Position numbers and translations under genes: made by a program
Notes under the pieces: generated by a model
What the model was told of the DNA's origin: nothing
The model's input: only the letters and a program-made list of their open reading frames with translations
Databases searched by the model: none
Virus record (IMG/VR): IMGVR_UViG_3300030451_002260
Span: 1 to 32,684 of that record
Reading direction: 5' to 3' (one strand)
Origin: a virus
DNA: 32,684 bases
Part shown: piece after piece, positions 1 through 7,682 of the stretch
Layout of the letters: every line of letters starts with the position of its first letter
Numbering within the stretch: position 1 is the stretch's first letter

Positions 1-340
1 CATGCCATACTCAAGTATGTGCTTAAATAGAATTGTTTTTAGATTTAGAACAATGACTTCTTCATCTAATATGACTATATCACTTGGAACTATTAATGAT
101 GGACAAGCTGTTACAAGTACAAATTTCAGCATATTAGCATCAGCAACATTTGCTCAGGATGCAACAGATAACAAGTCTTATATTCTTAATCATAGTGATT
201 TTAACGTAACGCCTGAGGTCACTCAAACAGCAACAACAGGGAATGGGAAACTGGTAGCTATGAGGCTACAGTCAAGTGCAGACCCTCAATCTGCGAGTGG
301 TGAGATATACGTTACAACATCTTGGGGAGTAACTCTATGA
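1..340 (+). CDS. Short fibre/receptor-binding protein, C-terminal part (gene split by contig ends)
   Basis: This is the 3' part of a gene whose first 97 codons lie at 32390-32684. The contig ends share CATGC, and merging that 5-base overlap keeps the frame open and gives a 209-residue protein; the ATG at position 2 is codon 98, not a real start. The part seen here is Ser/Thr/Asn-rich and beta-like, with no transmembrane segment, as expected of a virion surface protein. Residues just after the junction (MPYSSMCLNRIVFRF) align with APYNMRLVKFVAKP in the downstream neighbour, so the two are paralogs. It ends in an ATGA overlap with that neighbour. A fibre or receptor-binding role is inferred from composition and position after the head genes. 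Confidence 0.72.
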   Translation, partial: MPYSSMCLNRIVFRFRTMTSSSNMTISLGTINDGQAVTSTNFSILASATFAQDATDNKSYILNHSDFNVTPEVTQTATTGNGKLVAMRLQSSADPQSASGEIYVTTSWGVTL

Positions 341-1527
341 GTTCATTAACCGACAAGCAATTAAAGGACACCTACAAAGGTTTACTAAAAACAACTGGCG
401 ACAATTCAGAATTAGACAGTAATTATCAAAGAATTACAGATGGTAATGGTAACGATTCAGGATTAGAACTAAAAGGAACATCGAGTGGTGATGCTAGGTT
501 TGGCGGTAAGGTTCAGGTCGAAGGTGACTTGGAAAAAGTAGATAGTGGCGGTAGCGTAACAGGAACGTATAAAACCGAAACTGAGAATGACTCTAGATAC
601 TTGCAATCTATACCCTCGGAATATTTAACAGAAACAGAAGGGGATGCGAGATATATTCAGCAAGGTGGTTCATCTGAGGTTAATGATTTGAGCCAATCGG
701 TTACTTGGGCAGATGTTCCTGATGCTAATATTACACAATCAAGTGTTACTCAATATCAGGGTTCTCTAGATATTGCTTCTAGCCAAATAACTAGCGGTAC
801 TCTAGATGATGGTAGAATAGCCGAATCCAGCGTTACACAACATCAATCGGCACTTAGTATTACCGAATCACAAATAAGCGATTTACAGCCTAATCCTACA
901 GACTTTGTTTCTCAGTCTAGCGGTGGAACTTTTGGGGGTATGATTCAGGTTCCTCATTCTACTTATGGAACTACTGGAGACTTTAAGGTATTACACAGAG
1001 GCGAGTTTATTCAAGCCTTTCAGCATAATATTATTTCAGGCGGAACTACCCTTACAAATAATTGGTATCGTCTCCCTTGGCAAACTAACGACACAGGAAA
1101 CGAAGGTACTGGTGGATATAGTTCAACAGATAATCCTGATGGCAAATACAGATTTCTCGCTCCCTACAATATGCGTTTAGTTAAGTTTGTAGCTAAGCCA
1201 GCCAATAATACTTTTAATACTTACACAGGAAACCCAACTGTATCGGTACAAATCAATTACAAACAGCCGATTGACTCAACAACTGCTAGTCCAAACCTTA
1301 CTGCTAATGGTACGTTTACCATGTCAGCGGGAACAACCGCACCTGCAGGCATAGGACAACAACCTCACATGGTATTTGAAAATGATATAGATGACTACAC
1401 AGAGATGAGTACATTGCAAGGGTTTCAAGAAGGTTACGAAATACTTTTACTTTTCAAGTTTGATACTGCACCGTCTAATAACTTCAGTTGGTTATTTACT
1501 AGCGTTTGGGCTTGTTCATTGGGTTAG
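337..1527 (+). CDS. Tail fibre/receptor-binding-like structural protein
   Basis: This is a 396-residue protein. I chose the ATG at 337, which overlaps the previous stop (ATGA) and follows GGGGAG at a good distance, over a TTG 15 bases upstream. The N-terminus (LTDKQLKDTYKGLL, then a TDGNGNDSGLEL segment) matches that of the gene starting at 32390. The first third is beta-helical in character (GDARFGGKVQVEGDL, ESRYL-like DSRYLQSI). Two imperfect repeats of about 28 residues around SSVTQYQGSLDI and SSVTQHQSALSI occupy roughly residues 130-185; such VTQHQ repeats are familiar from phage fibre shafts. The C-terminal 190 residues form a globular head paralogous to the neighbour's C-terminus. No chaperone or enzymatic motif is visible. 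Confidence 0.72.
   Translation: MSSLTDKQLKDTYKGLLKTTGDNSELDSNYQRITDGNGNDSGLELKGTSSGDARFGGKVQVEGDLEKVDSGGSVTGTYKTETENDSRYLQSIPSEYLTETEGDARYIQQGGSSEVNDLSQSVTWADVPDANITQSSVTQYQGSLDIASSQITSGTLDDGRIAESSVTQHQSALSITESQISDLQPNPTDFVSQSSGGTFGGMIQVPHSTYGTTGDFKVLHRGEFIQAFQHNIISGGTTLTNNWYRLPWQTNDTGNEGTGGYSSTDNPDGKYRFLAPYNMRLVKFVAKPANNTFNTYTGNPTVSVQINYKQPIDSTTASPNLTANGTFTMSAGTTAPAGIGQQPHMVFENDIDDYTEMSTLQGFQEGYEILLLFKFDTAPSNNFSWLFTSVWACSLG
730..893 (+). repeat. Two-copy imperfect tandem repeat in fibre shaft
   Basis: Two units of roughly 80 bases encode ITQSSVTQYQGSLDIASSQI and IAESSVTQHQSALSITESQI. They are visible at both DNA and protein level. Repeats of this kind form the shaft of trimeric phage fibres and often vary in copy number between relatives. 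Confidence 0.6.
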
Positions 1528-1529
1528 AC

Positions 1530-1658
1530 ATGGTTGGCGGGTTCCTGTTAGGGTTTCATATTTCTCAGGAATACACCATGCAAGAAATACAAGGGTTTAC
1601 CCTTCTCTACTGGGAATACAAAGATTTAAACTTCCATATTTATATGGCCGAGGCATAA
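1530..1658 (+). CDS. Small hypothetical protein (42 aa)
   Basis: A 42-codon ORF starts MVGGFLLGFHISQEYTMQEI and ends in TAA immediately before the next ATG. It fills the 131-base gap between the fibre gene and the next gene almost exactly, in a genome with nearly no non-coding space. The N-terminus is hydrophobic and glycine-rich and the rest is aromatic-rich. I see no strong ribosome binding site, so translation may depend on coupling to the fibre gene, which ends two bases before it. Function is unknown. Confidence 0.42.
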   Translation: MVGGFLLGFHISQEYTMQEIQGFTLLYWEYKDLNFHIYMAEA

Positions 1659-1934
1659 ATGAATCAAAGACTCAATGATGAGTTGCAAATAAAGATATCT
1701 GTAAAATGGGCAATTCAAATCATTGTGTTTATTGTATCATTGGTTTCCGCTTATTATACTTTAAAGGGTACTATAAGCGACAATACAAACGAGATAGTGA
1801 AGATTCAGGAGTCATTAATAGAATTTGAGGAATTGCTTGACGATAGAGTAGCGAGGTTAGAAAGATTTAAAGAACAAGAACTAGAGGAAATGAACAAAAG
1901 CCTACTGGATAAGGTTTTAGGGAAAAAAGATTAA
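1659..1934 (+). CDS. Membrane protein with C-terminal coiled coil (lysis candidate)
   Basis: This 91-residue protein has one transmembrane segment at about residues 16-36 (AIQIIVFIVSLVSAYYTL), followed by a highly charged helical tail (IVKIQESLIEFEELLDDRV, then LERFKEQELEEMNK) that should form a coiled coil. The start abuts the stop of the preceding small ORF, and the stop overlaps the ATG of the next gene. One transmembrane helix plus a coiled coil, a few genes before an endolysin, fits a holin-like or spanin-like lysis role. No sequence motif proves that, and a tail-associated membrane protein is the alternative. Confidence 0.6.
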   Translation: MNQRLNDELQIKISVKWAIQIIVFIVSLVSAYYTLKGTISDNTNEIVKIQESLIEFEELLDDRVARLERFKEQELEEMNKSLLDKVLGKKD

Positions 1935-2251
1935 TGGATTTTATGGAGATATACGGAGAGGCGGGAATGATAGGCGTAGTTGGTGCTATGTTTGTTTATC
2001 TTGTAGTGTCTCTGAGTAACAAATCCGCACAACAACAAGAAACACTTGAGAACCTTAAAACAGAAAATAGAGGTCAATCTGAGACTTTAGAGAATATGGA
2101 AGGAATGATAATAAAATTAATTGAGCGTTGGAACAAGTCTGATGATAAAATGGACAGAAAATTTGATGCTATGACTAAAGAAATCAATGACTTAGATAAT
2201 CAGGTAAGTAGAGTTGAAGGTTCTCTATCTCGAATCAATGGGAAACACTAA
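1934..2251 (+). CDS. Holin-like membrane protein (TM plus coiled coil)
   Basis: This 105-residue protein has a short N-terminus, a transmembrane segment at about residues 10-28 (AGMIGVVGAMFVYLVVSL), and then a long amphipathic region rich in E, K, N and Q (QQQETLENLKTENRGQSETL onwards). One N-terminal helix with a charged coiled-coil tail is the plan of BhlA/UviB-type holin-like proteins as I remember them. It shares this plan with the gene before it, and the two start and stop codons overlap, so they are probably translated together. Its place upstream of the endolysin supports a lysis role. The specific family is an inference. Confidence 0.6.
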   Translation: MDFMEIYGEAGMIGVVGAMFVYLVVSLSNKSAQQQETLENLKTENRGQSETLENMEGMIIKLIERWNKSDDKMDRKFDAMTKEINDLDNQVSRVEGSLSRINGKH

Positions 2252-2538
2252 TGGCTAAAGACCCTAGATTAAAAAGATTTGGATTGAGCGACTTTAACAA
2301 GCCAAAAAGAACGCCTAATCACAGAACCAAGAGCCATGTTGTTTTGGCAAAGGTTGGTTCTAAGGTAAAGTTAATACGTTTTGGACAACAGGGAGCAAAG
2401 ACTGCGGGGAAACCCAAGAAAGGGGAGTCTAAAGCTATGAGATTGAAAAGAAAAAGTTTCAAGGCAAGACATAGAAAGAACATCAATAAGTTTGGAAAAC
2501 TCGGAGCAAGTTGGTGGGCTAATAAGGTGAAATGGTAA
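2251..2538 (+). CDS. Small basic conserved phage protein (95 aa)
   Basis: This is a strongly basic 95-residue protein with no membrane segment. The segments NKPKRTPNHRTKSHVVLAKV, KLIRFGQQGAKTAGKP and the C-terminal WWANKVKW match a small protein I recall recurring in marine podoviruses and siphoviruses, whose function is not established. The charge suggests contact with DNA or RNA. It starts on the overlapping stop of the holin-like gene (TAATG) and is followed by a second basic protein, so the pair forms a basic-protein island within the presumed lysis region. Confidence 0.7.
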   Translation: MAKDPRLKRFGLSDFNKPKRTPNHRTKSHVVLAKVGSKVKLIRFGQQGAKTAGKPKKGESKAMRLKRKSFKARHRKNINKFGKLGASWWANKVKW

Positions 2539-2936
2539 TGGCTGTTAAAAGAACAAAGCCTAAACTATGGAAGTCAATAGTCGCAAGTGTGAAGAGAGGA
2601 AGCAAGGGCGGAAGGAGTGGAACTTGGTCTGCGAGAAAAAGTCAATTAGCCGTTCAAAGATATAAAAAGGCGGGCGGTGGATATAGAGGTAGAAAATCAG
2701 CTAGTAATAGTCTTACAAAATGGACAAAACAGAAATGGGGGTATGTAACAAAAAGTGACTCAAAAAAACCAAGAAGAAAGCGTGGACGTTACCTACCTGA
2801 ATCAGTTAGGAAAAGTCTTAGTCCCTCGCAAAAAGCTTATGAAAACAGAAAGAAAAGAAAGGCATCCGCACAGGGAAAACAAAGAGCCAGTTATTCAAAA
2901 AAAGTAGGAAGGAAAGTATCAAGGAGAACAAAATGA
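2538..2936 (+). CDS. DUF5872-like basic protein
   Basis: This is a 132-residue, very basic protein. The N-terminal core (KPKLWKSIVASVKRG, GGRSGTWSARKSQLAVQRYK, KAGGGYRG) resembles the small domain called DUF5872, found in phages and large viruses. The C-terminal half is an Arg/Lys/Ser-rich tail (SRRTK end). Of two in-frame ATGs I prefer 2538: the AAGGTG site lies 8 bases upstream of it, but only about 2 bases from the ATG at 2532. It starts inside the stop of the previous gene (TAATG). Nucleic-acid binding is suggested by charge only. Confidence 0.68.
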   Translation: MAVKRTKPKLWKSIVASVKRGSKGGRSGTWSARKSQLAVQRYKKAGGGYRGRKSASNSLTKWTKQKWGYVTKSDSKKPRRKRGRYLPESVRKSLSPSQKAYENRKKRKASAQGKQRASYSKKVGRKVSRRTK

Positions 2937-3088
2937 GGGAAAGCCTATTCTATGGCTCTGTAAGTCTATCGAATTACGCGATTGGCTTAACAGAAATACA
3001 CATTGTTTTACAAATGATAGTTGCCTTATTATCTATAGTTGCTATTTTAAAAAATTTAATTCACAAAAAAGGAGACAAGGATGTCTAA
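2933..3088 (+). CDS. Small single-TM protein (51 aa), lysis candidate
   Basis: This short ORF encodes 51 residues, starting on an ATGA overlap with the basic-protein stop. It has a hydrophobic helix at about residues 22-40 (IHIVLQMIVALLSIVAILKN) and a positively charged end (LIHKKGDKDV), so the C-terminus should face the cytoplasm. It fills the gap before the next gene and overlaps its start by 8 bases. A small single-helix protein two genes before an endolysin could be a holin, antiholin or pinholin. That assignment is inference; the ORF itself is well supported by the tight packing. Confidence 0.55.
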   Translation: MRESLFYGSVSLSNYAIGLTEIHIVLQMIVALLSIVAILKNLIHKKGDKDV

Positions 3089-3326
3089 GAAGTTAATTCA
3101 GAGCTTAATCTTGAAATTTGGAAAGGGATTACTTAAAGACTTTGTACAGGAAAAAGTGAAGCACTGGCAATCTGATGAGTATGAAGAGAAAATGGCTAAG
3201 ATTATTGCAGACAAGATTCCTGATACGGAAGCGTTCCCTAACGATTTACAAATAGCATTAATCAAAGATGTCATTGACCACTTTACAGACAACTTAGCTG
3301 AAAGTGTAGACCTCAAAGCTGACTAA
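3081..3326 (+). CDS. Hypothetical helical protein (81 aa)
   Basis: The start is supported by AAAAAAGGAGACAAGG just upstream of the ATG. The 81 residues are predicted mostly helical, with an amphipathic N-terminus (LIQSLILKFGKGLLKDFVQE) and an acidic C-terminus (NLAESVDLKAD). No transmembrane segment, cysteine motif or recognisable domain is seen. It lies between the small membrane protein and the endolysin, so a lysis-associated role is possible but not shown. About 55 bases separate it from the endolysin, one of the larger gaps in this block. Confidence 0.6.
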   Translation: MSKKLIQSLILKFGKGLLKDFVQEKVKHWQSDEYEEKMAKIIADKIPDTEAFPNDLQIALIKDVIDHFTDNLAESVDLKAD

Positions 3327-3382
3327 ATACAATATCGAAGCATTAGGTACTAAAGTAGTTAGTATTATTTACGGAGTCTGTT

Positions 3383-3871
3383 TTGTCATTTGATGAAATG
3401 ATAGAAATTATACTTGGACACGAAGGTGGATATGTAAACGACAAGGCAGACTCAGGCGGAGAAACCAATTGGGGAATCTCAAAAAGAGCATTTCCTGATG
3501 TAGACATAAAAAATCTTACCAAGCAACAAGCTAAAAATATATACAGAACGCATTATTTTGTACGTTCTAGGGCAAAAGAATTGCCAAGCAACATAAGACT
3601 AACATATTTCGATATGTGCGTTAATATGGGGCAAAGAAGGGCGGTCAAGATTTTACAAAAAGCAATCAATGGTAAGGGAAAATACAAGGTAGAAGTAGAT
3701 GGTCGCATCGGTCCAAACACTATCAGGTCAAGCAAAGGTCTCGAAAACGAAAGGCTAAAATCTTATAAAGTATTATTCTATGCCGAAATAGTAATCAGGA
3801 AACCATCACAAGAAAAGTTTTGGTTTGGTTGGTATCGAAGGGGGATATATGACCATAAGAAAAAAGGATGA
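3383..3871 (+). CDS. Endolysin, GH108-type N-acetylmuramidase
   Basis: This peptidoglycan hydrolase should cut the glycan backbone of the host wall. Residues 14-20 (EGGYVND) and 25-33 (GGETNWGIS) are the signature of glycoside hydrolase family 108, with Glu14 the expected catalytic acid. The C-terminal half (VDGRIGPNTI and onward, ending FWFGWYRRG) matches the peptidoglycan-binding domain usually fused to it. At 162 residues it has typical length. It has no signal peptide, so export needs a holin. The start is a TTG six bases after GGAG; the first ATG would remove five residues. It overlaps the next gene by 23 bases. Confidence 0.88.
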   Translation: MSFDEMIEIILGHEGGYVNDKADSGGETNWGISKRAFPDVDIKNLTKQQAKNIYRTHYFVRSRAKELPSNIRLTYFDMCVNMGQRRAVKILQKAINGKGKYKVEVDGRIGPNTIRSSKGLENERLKSYKVLFYAEIVIRKPSQEKFWFGWYRRGIYDHKKKG

Positions 3872-4892
3872 TGTTGCTCTCTGTAATAAATGCGGTTCGG
3901 AAAGACTACATGGGGATGGAGTTTCTAGTCATAAAGACAAGAGCAAACAAAAACCTAGATATAGATGTAGAGATTGCGGATATCGTTCCCATAAAGTAAA
4001 ATGGGTATCTACTGCACCTTATGAGATAGCCGAAGAACCGCCTGACCAGGAAATGAGTCTTGAAGATATAATATCTTACAGGACAAAAAAGTTTAAAAAG
4101 AAACAAGCCTTTCGTGATTATCACAACTTAGTAAATGTAAATGTCAAGCTTACTGGTCCAATAGGCATAGCCCACTTTGGAGACCCTCATGTAGACGATG
4201 ATGGAACAGACCTTTCAGAGATACTAAATAATGTTAGGTTAATTAACGAAACTGAAGGGATGTTTGCGGGGAATCTTGGAGATGTCCAAAATAATTGGGT
4301 TGGAAGATTAGCCAGTCTATACGCTCAACAGTCTACAACAGCCAAAGAATCTTGGCTCTTGACTGAACACTTCATCTCATCCTTAGACTGGCTATATATT
4401 GTAGGCGGTAATCATGATGTATGGTCAGGTGATGGCGACCCTCTAGAGTTTATGATTAGAAGAACAAAAGCTGTTTACTCTAATCATGGAATTAGAATGA
4501 ATCTAAACTTCCCTAATAAAAGAAAGATTCGCGTGAATGCTAGACATACATTTAAAGGTAATTCGATGTGGAATACTGCTCATGGAGTTTCTAGGGCTGT
4601 ACAAATGGGATTCCGCGACCATATAGTTACTGCGGGACATATTCATGTCTCAGGATACAATGTTTTAAAAGACCCATCATCGGGTTTAATTTCTCATGCG
4701 TTACAAGTTGCCTCGTTTAAGAGAATAGATGGATATGCTGATAAGCTAGGGCTACACGACAGTAATATTTTTAATTGCCCTGTAACTATCATTAATCCAA
4801 AATACGAAGATAACGACAATAAATTAATTCAGGTAATACTGGATTTAGAAACAGCGTGTGATTACTTAAAATTTTTAAGGAACAAAAAATGA
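3849..4892 (+). CDS. Zinc-ribbon plus calcineurin-like metallophosphoesterase
   Basis: This 347-residue protein begins at the ATG preceded by AAGGGGGATAT; a longer TTG version lacks a site. Residues 12-46 form a zinc ribbon (CNKC and CRDC, Cys12, 15, 40, 43) like the DNA-binding ribbons of transposases. The rest is a binuclear metallophosphoesterase: FGDPHVD (110-116), NLGD (142-145), GGNHD (186-190) and GHIH (263-266) supply the metal ligands and catalytic His/Asp. Known relatives include nucleases of the Mre11/SbcD type and other phosphodiesterases; a DNA-directed nuclease or phosphatase is inferred from the ribbon. It sits oddly between the endolysin and virion genes. Confidence 0.83.
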   Translation: MTIRKKDDVALCNKCGSERLHGDGVSSHKDKSKQKPRYRCRDCGYRSHKVKWVSTAPYEIAEEPPDQEMSLEDIISYRTKKFKKKQAFRDYHNLVNVNVKLTGPIGIAHFGDPHVDDDGTDLSEILNNVRLINETEGMFAGNLGDVQNNWVGRLASLYAQQSTTAKESWLLTEHFISSLDWLYIVGGNHDVWSGDGDPLEFMIRRTKAVYSNHGIRMNLNFPNKRKIRVNARHTFKGNSMWNTAHGVSRAVQMGFRDHIVTAGHIHVSGYNVLKDPSSGLISHALQVASFKRIDGYADKLGLHDSNIFNCPVTIINPKYEDNDNKLIQVILDLETACDYLKFLRNKK

Positions 4893-5884
4893 GTACAATA
4901 AAAGATAGCTACTGCAATACCTCGACAGACCTTTTATTTGTTGAGCCTGAATTATCATCCTATAACCAAAGAAAGGTTTTGCCTAATAACTGGGTAGCTA
5001 GTGGTACGTCTAATTTGTTTTATCTCTACGAAACAGGATATGTTGAACAGCTATTTTTGAATGGTGCTGAAATGAATCCTGTAGTTGCTCAACCATCTTC
5101 TACCCAAGAATATAGATATGTTGTTTCTGAAGATAGGCTTGAGTTATATCTAACTGCTCCCGATTCTGACCATATTACTAGCCATGTTTTCGAGGGCGGA
5201 AGAGATTGGGAATCATTGAAAACTGATGCGGTAAGAAGGGCATCTTCATTTATTGATTCATACGTTCCCTTTCCGATATATCAACAAAGAGGAGTCAATG
5301 CTCAAGATACTACTGCGAGAAACTATCCTGAGATAATTGTAAGAAGTGCCAGTCACCTAGCTGTTGAGAGCATTGTAAGACCACAAGACCCTGAGAAGGC
5401 TGACTCAATCAGAGATATAGTTTATAATGAAAATGAAACTGGTTGGTTAGATAAAATATCTCAGGGGAAAATAAGCCTTGAACAGAATGATGAAGCTGTA
5501 AAGCAAAAAGGCGTTATTAGATTGATTGCTCAAAACGCTCTAAGTACAGGAAACATACTTGATGTCTCAGGTATGCCAACCGCTACTTATGACAAGATAA
5601 AAATTATAATTACAGGCGGGGGAACAAAGAGTCTAGGTTCTGAGGTTAGCGGAGTGACGTTCTCAAGCTATGTTGCAGATGCTGACAATTTAGGAACAGA
5701 TATAACGGCTGTTGATGAAGAAATTAATTGCCAGTATCAGAATGTAGGTAGAGGTATGTCTGTTAGATTTAGCGAAGGTATATATACGGTTGGAGATGAG
5801 TGGTCTCTTGAAATATCAGGTAGACTTGATAGGTCTGTCTTACCAATTAAGAATGCAAAAATGAAAAGAATTTCCTATAGATGA
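4889..5884 (+). CDS. Putative head-tail connector/structural protein
   Basis: This 331-residue protein starts on an ATGA overlap. The N-terminal region is beta-like, and near residue 110 it has DAVRRASSFIDSYVPFPIY, a pattern reminiscent of gp36/DUF1320 head-tail adaptor proteins (arrays of A-x-x-R-A-S-x-x-I-D-S-Y). The C-terminal half is a beta-rich domain (IIITGGGTKSLGSEVSG, WSLEISGRLDRS). The following gene looks like a tail terminator and then comes the tail tube, which fits a connector between portal and tail. It has no enzymatic motif. The connector call rests on position and one weak motif; a neck or virion surface protein is the alternative. Confidence 0.55.
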   Translation: MSTIKDSYCNTSTDLLFVEPELSSYNQRKVLPNNWVASGTSNLFYLYETGYVEQLFLNGAEMNPVVAQPSSTQEYRYVVSEDRLELYLTAPDSDHITSHVFEGGRDWESLKTDAVRRASSFIDSYVPFPIYQQRGVNAQDTTARNYPEIIVRSASHLAVESIVRPQDPEKADSIRDIVYNENETGWLDKISQGKISLEQNDEAVKQKGVIRLIAQNALSTGNILDVSGMPTATYDKIKIIITGGGTKSLGSEVSGVTFSSYVADADNLGTDITAVDEEINCQYQNVGRGMSVRFSEGIYTVGDEWSLEISGRLDRSVLPIKNAKMKRISYR

Positions 5885-6390
5885 AATGGATTGATTCAGA
5901 TTACTGGAATAATGTAGACGTTCCTTGGAGTGAGTTATTAACTGAGCAAGTTATTACTAATAATCCGCTTACCTATGAAAACGTAATTAATGACAGGGTA
6001 GTTAAAGAACTGACGAAATTATTAAACAATGAATTTAAAGTTCCTGTTGTATATGATGAGCATAAAGGGAATCAAAGCTTCCTGATTCATAACCTATCTG
6101 AGTCTATTGTTAATTATCTATCTAATGCGGAACATCGAGATTTTTCAGTCACTATTCAATACAGGCTAAAACAGCCTAATTACGGAACTTCATTTAATAC
6201 ATTGAATCAGGTTAGTCTTAGAATGGAAAGATTGAGAAAGTTAATATTCACTAATAGAACCTTAAACAACGGAGCAACTTGGTTTGATGCTAGGATAGAT
6301 TCTGTTGAGTACCTAAGAGACGAAGAAGAAAATAATTTTATTTTTAGTGATGCAGAATTCGTCTGTTCAAGTATAATTTTAGGTTCATAA
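5881..6390 (+). CDS. Putative tail completion/terminator protein
   Basis: This is a 169-residue protein with an ATGA overlap to the connector candidate. Size, mixed alpha/beta make-up and order (connector, this gene, tail tube) fit the tail terminator family, which caps the tail tube and joins it to the head. Recognisable pieces are FKVPVVYDEHKGNQSFLIH, a segment VTIQYRLKQPN, a helix LRMERLRKLIF, and a closing strand pair with an acidic turn (LRDEEENNFIFSD). These are consistent with DUF3168/gpU-like folds but are not diagnostic. It is a minor virion component if right. Confidence 0.52.
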   Translation: MKWIDSDYWNNVDVPWSELLTEQVITNNPLTYENVINDRVVKELTKLLNNEFKVPVVYDEHKGNQSFLIHNLSESIVNYLSNAEHRDFSVTIQYRLKQPNYGTSFNTLNQVSLRMERLRKLIFTNRTLNNGATWFDARIDSVEYLRDEEENNFIFSDAEFVCSSIILGS

Positions 6391-6405
6391 CTAATTGGAA
6401 TTATT

Positions 6406-6597
6406 ATGAAAATAAAAGCAAAAGATACCTTTAATCGATATAAAGCAAATTTAAACTTCTTATCTAAACAAGAAGTAAAGGACTTGAAAGACGGAAAAGC
6501 GGTAGATGTAAAAGACGTTGTTGGTGAGGCTTTGGTCAATATGGGTTGGGTAGAGAAAGATTCACCAAAAAATTCAAAGAAAAAGGAAGGTAAATAA
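6406..6597 (+). CDS. Small Lys-rich hypothetical protein (63 aa)
   Basis: This 63-residue protein has an N-terminal KIKAKDTFNRYKANL, a central LSKQEVKDLKDGKAVDV and a lysine-rich tail (KKKEGK). It lies between the terminator-like protein and the tail tube, and its stop overlaps the tube start (TAATG). Short proteins of this shape, with a K-x-K-A-K-x-T-F opening and an x-DGKAVDV segment, often precede phage tail or head genes, but I know of no function. The Lys-rich tail could bind nucleic acid or an acidic partner. Confidence 0.6.
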   Translation: MKIKAKDTFNRYKANLNFLSKQEVKDLKDGKAVDVKDVVGEALVNMGWVEKDSPKNSKKKEGK

Positions 6598-7682
6598 TGG
6601 CATCATCAACAGTTAGGATTCCAAGTAATAGTATAGTCGGAGTTTTAAGGGAGGCGACTGGTGGAACTCCAACAGTAGCTAGTGCAACAGATACAGGAAC
6701 ATACAATAGATTAAACGTAGCGGAAGCAACACCGCCTGTTTATAATGTCATCAGGGAATCAAGGCTTACCTCAGGGGCGGGTAGCGTTAAAGATTTAGAT
6801 GACACTTTCACAACTAACGCGGGAGCAACCGCTGAATTAGAGTTTGAAATGCCAGCCACAGCTGAGTTATTACCTCATTTTTTAGCATCTGTTACTCAGA
6901 ACGGTTCAGGAACCGCAGATTATACGTTTAATGTTAGGGATACCAACAGAAACAGCGTTCCTATAGGTTCTGCTCATGCTTCAATAGTTGACCCTTACTT
7001 GTTCACTTTGGCGTATTTAGAAAACCAAAACGAAGCAACAGCGGGATTGAGATTAGCTGGTTGTATTGTTCGCGAACTTACCTTGACTTGGCAAGCGGGA
7101 AGTAATGGAAATAATATGATGGTAAGCGGTGTAATTATGAGTGGCGTAACTGTAGGGAGTGCATCTTCAAGCCATCGTCTAGTAACTTACAGCCCAGCTA
7201 CATGGGTAGACCCTGCTTTGGCATACTACAATGGCTCAGAACTAGCAACAAAGACTCTAGATATCGGAGTTGCTAATAACAGAGACTTAGTGATTAATTC
7301 CTTTAGTGTTACAATCAATAACAATGCCCAAAGGTATGGCGGAGATTCAAGTGGAGATGCCGAAGGATATATGTTGCCTGAGTACACAGTTACAGGAAAC
7401 CTATCTGTAAAGAGCGATGGTAACTCGCCTTTCGTTAATGCGGGTATGCTAGACGATTTTATCGCGGGTGAAAAGTCAAGCTTAGACCTAAGATGGGGAA
7501 GTTCATTTGCGAGTGATGGAGATTTGCAGATTACTGGAGAGGTTCAATACTCAGGACAGCCCGACTTACAATTAGATGATGCAATATTTGTTAATCTACC
7601 ATTAGAGTTTGGACAAGACAGCACATTAACCGAGGCTTTAAAAATTCAACTCTATGGTTCAAGAGCGTTGGCTGATTGGTAG
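6597..7682 (+). CDS. Major tail tube protein
   Basis: This 361-residue protein has the make-up of a phage tail tube subunit. The N-terminus is SNSIVGVLREATGGTPTVAS, the core carries AGATAELEFEMPATAELLPH, and the C-terminal domain has VTGNLSVKSDGNSPF and LDLRWGSSFASDGDLQITG. The repeated A-E-L-x-F-E-x-P pattern followed by a second related domain is typical of siphovirus tube proteins built of two tandem tube folds. It is directly followed by the frameshifted chaperone pair and the tape measure, the standard order of long-tailed phages. Subunits would stack as rings around the tape measure to form the DNA channel. Confidence 0.78.
   Translation: MASSTVRIPSNSIVGVLREATGGTPTVASATDTGTYNRLNVAEATPPVYNVIRESRLTSGAGSVKDLDDTFTTNAGATAELEFEMPATAELLPHFLASVTQNGSGTADYTFNVRDTNRNSVPIGSAHASIVDPYLFTLAYLENQNEATAGLRLAGCIVRELTLTWQAGSNGNNMMVSGVIMSGVTVGSASSSHRLVTYSPATWVDPALAYYNGSELATKTLDIGVANNRDLVINSFSVTINNNAQRYGGDSSGDAEGYMLPEYTVTGNLSVKSDGNSPFVNAGMLDDFIAGEKSSLDLRWGSSFASDGDLQITGEVQYSGQPDLQLDDAIFVNLPLEFGQDSTLTEALKIQLYGSRALADW

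Noticed and set aside
6207-6539. Minus-strand 110-codon frame across the tail-terminator and Lys-rich genes
   Set aside because: Low-complexity Ser/Phe-rich translation typical of the complement of AT-rich coding DNA; the plus strand has well-packed genes with Shine-Dalgarno sites.
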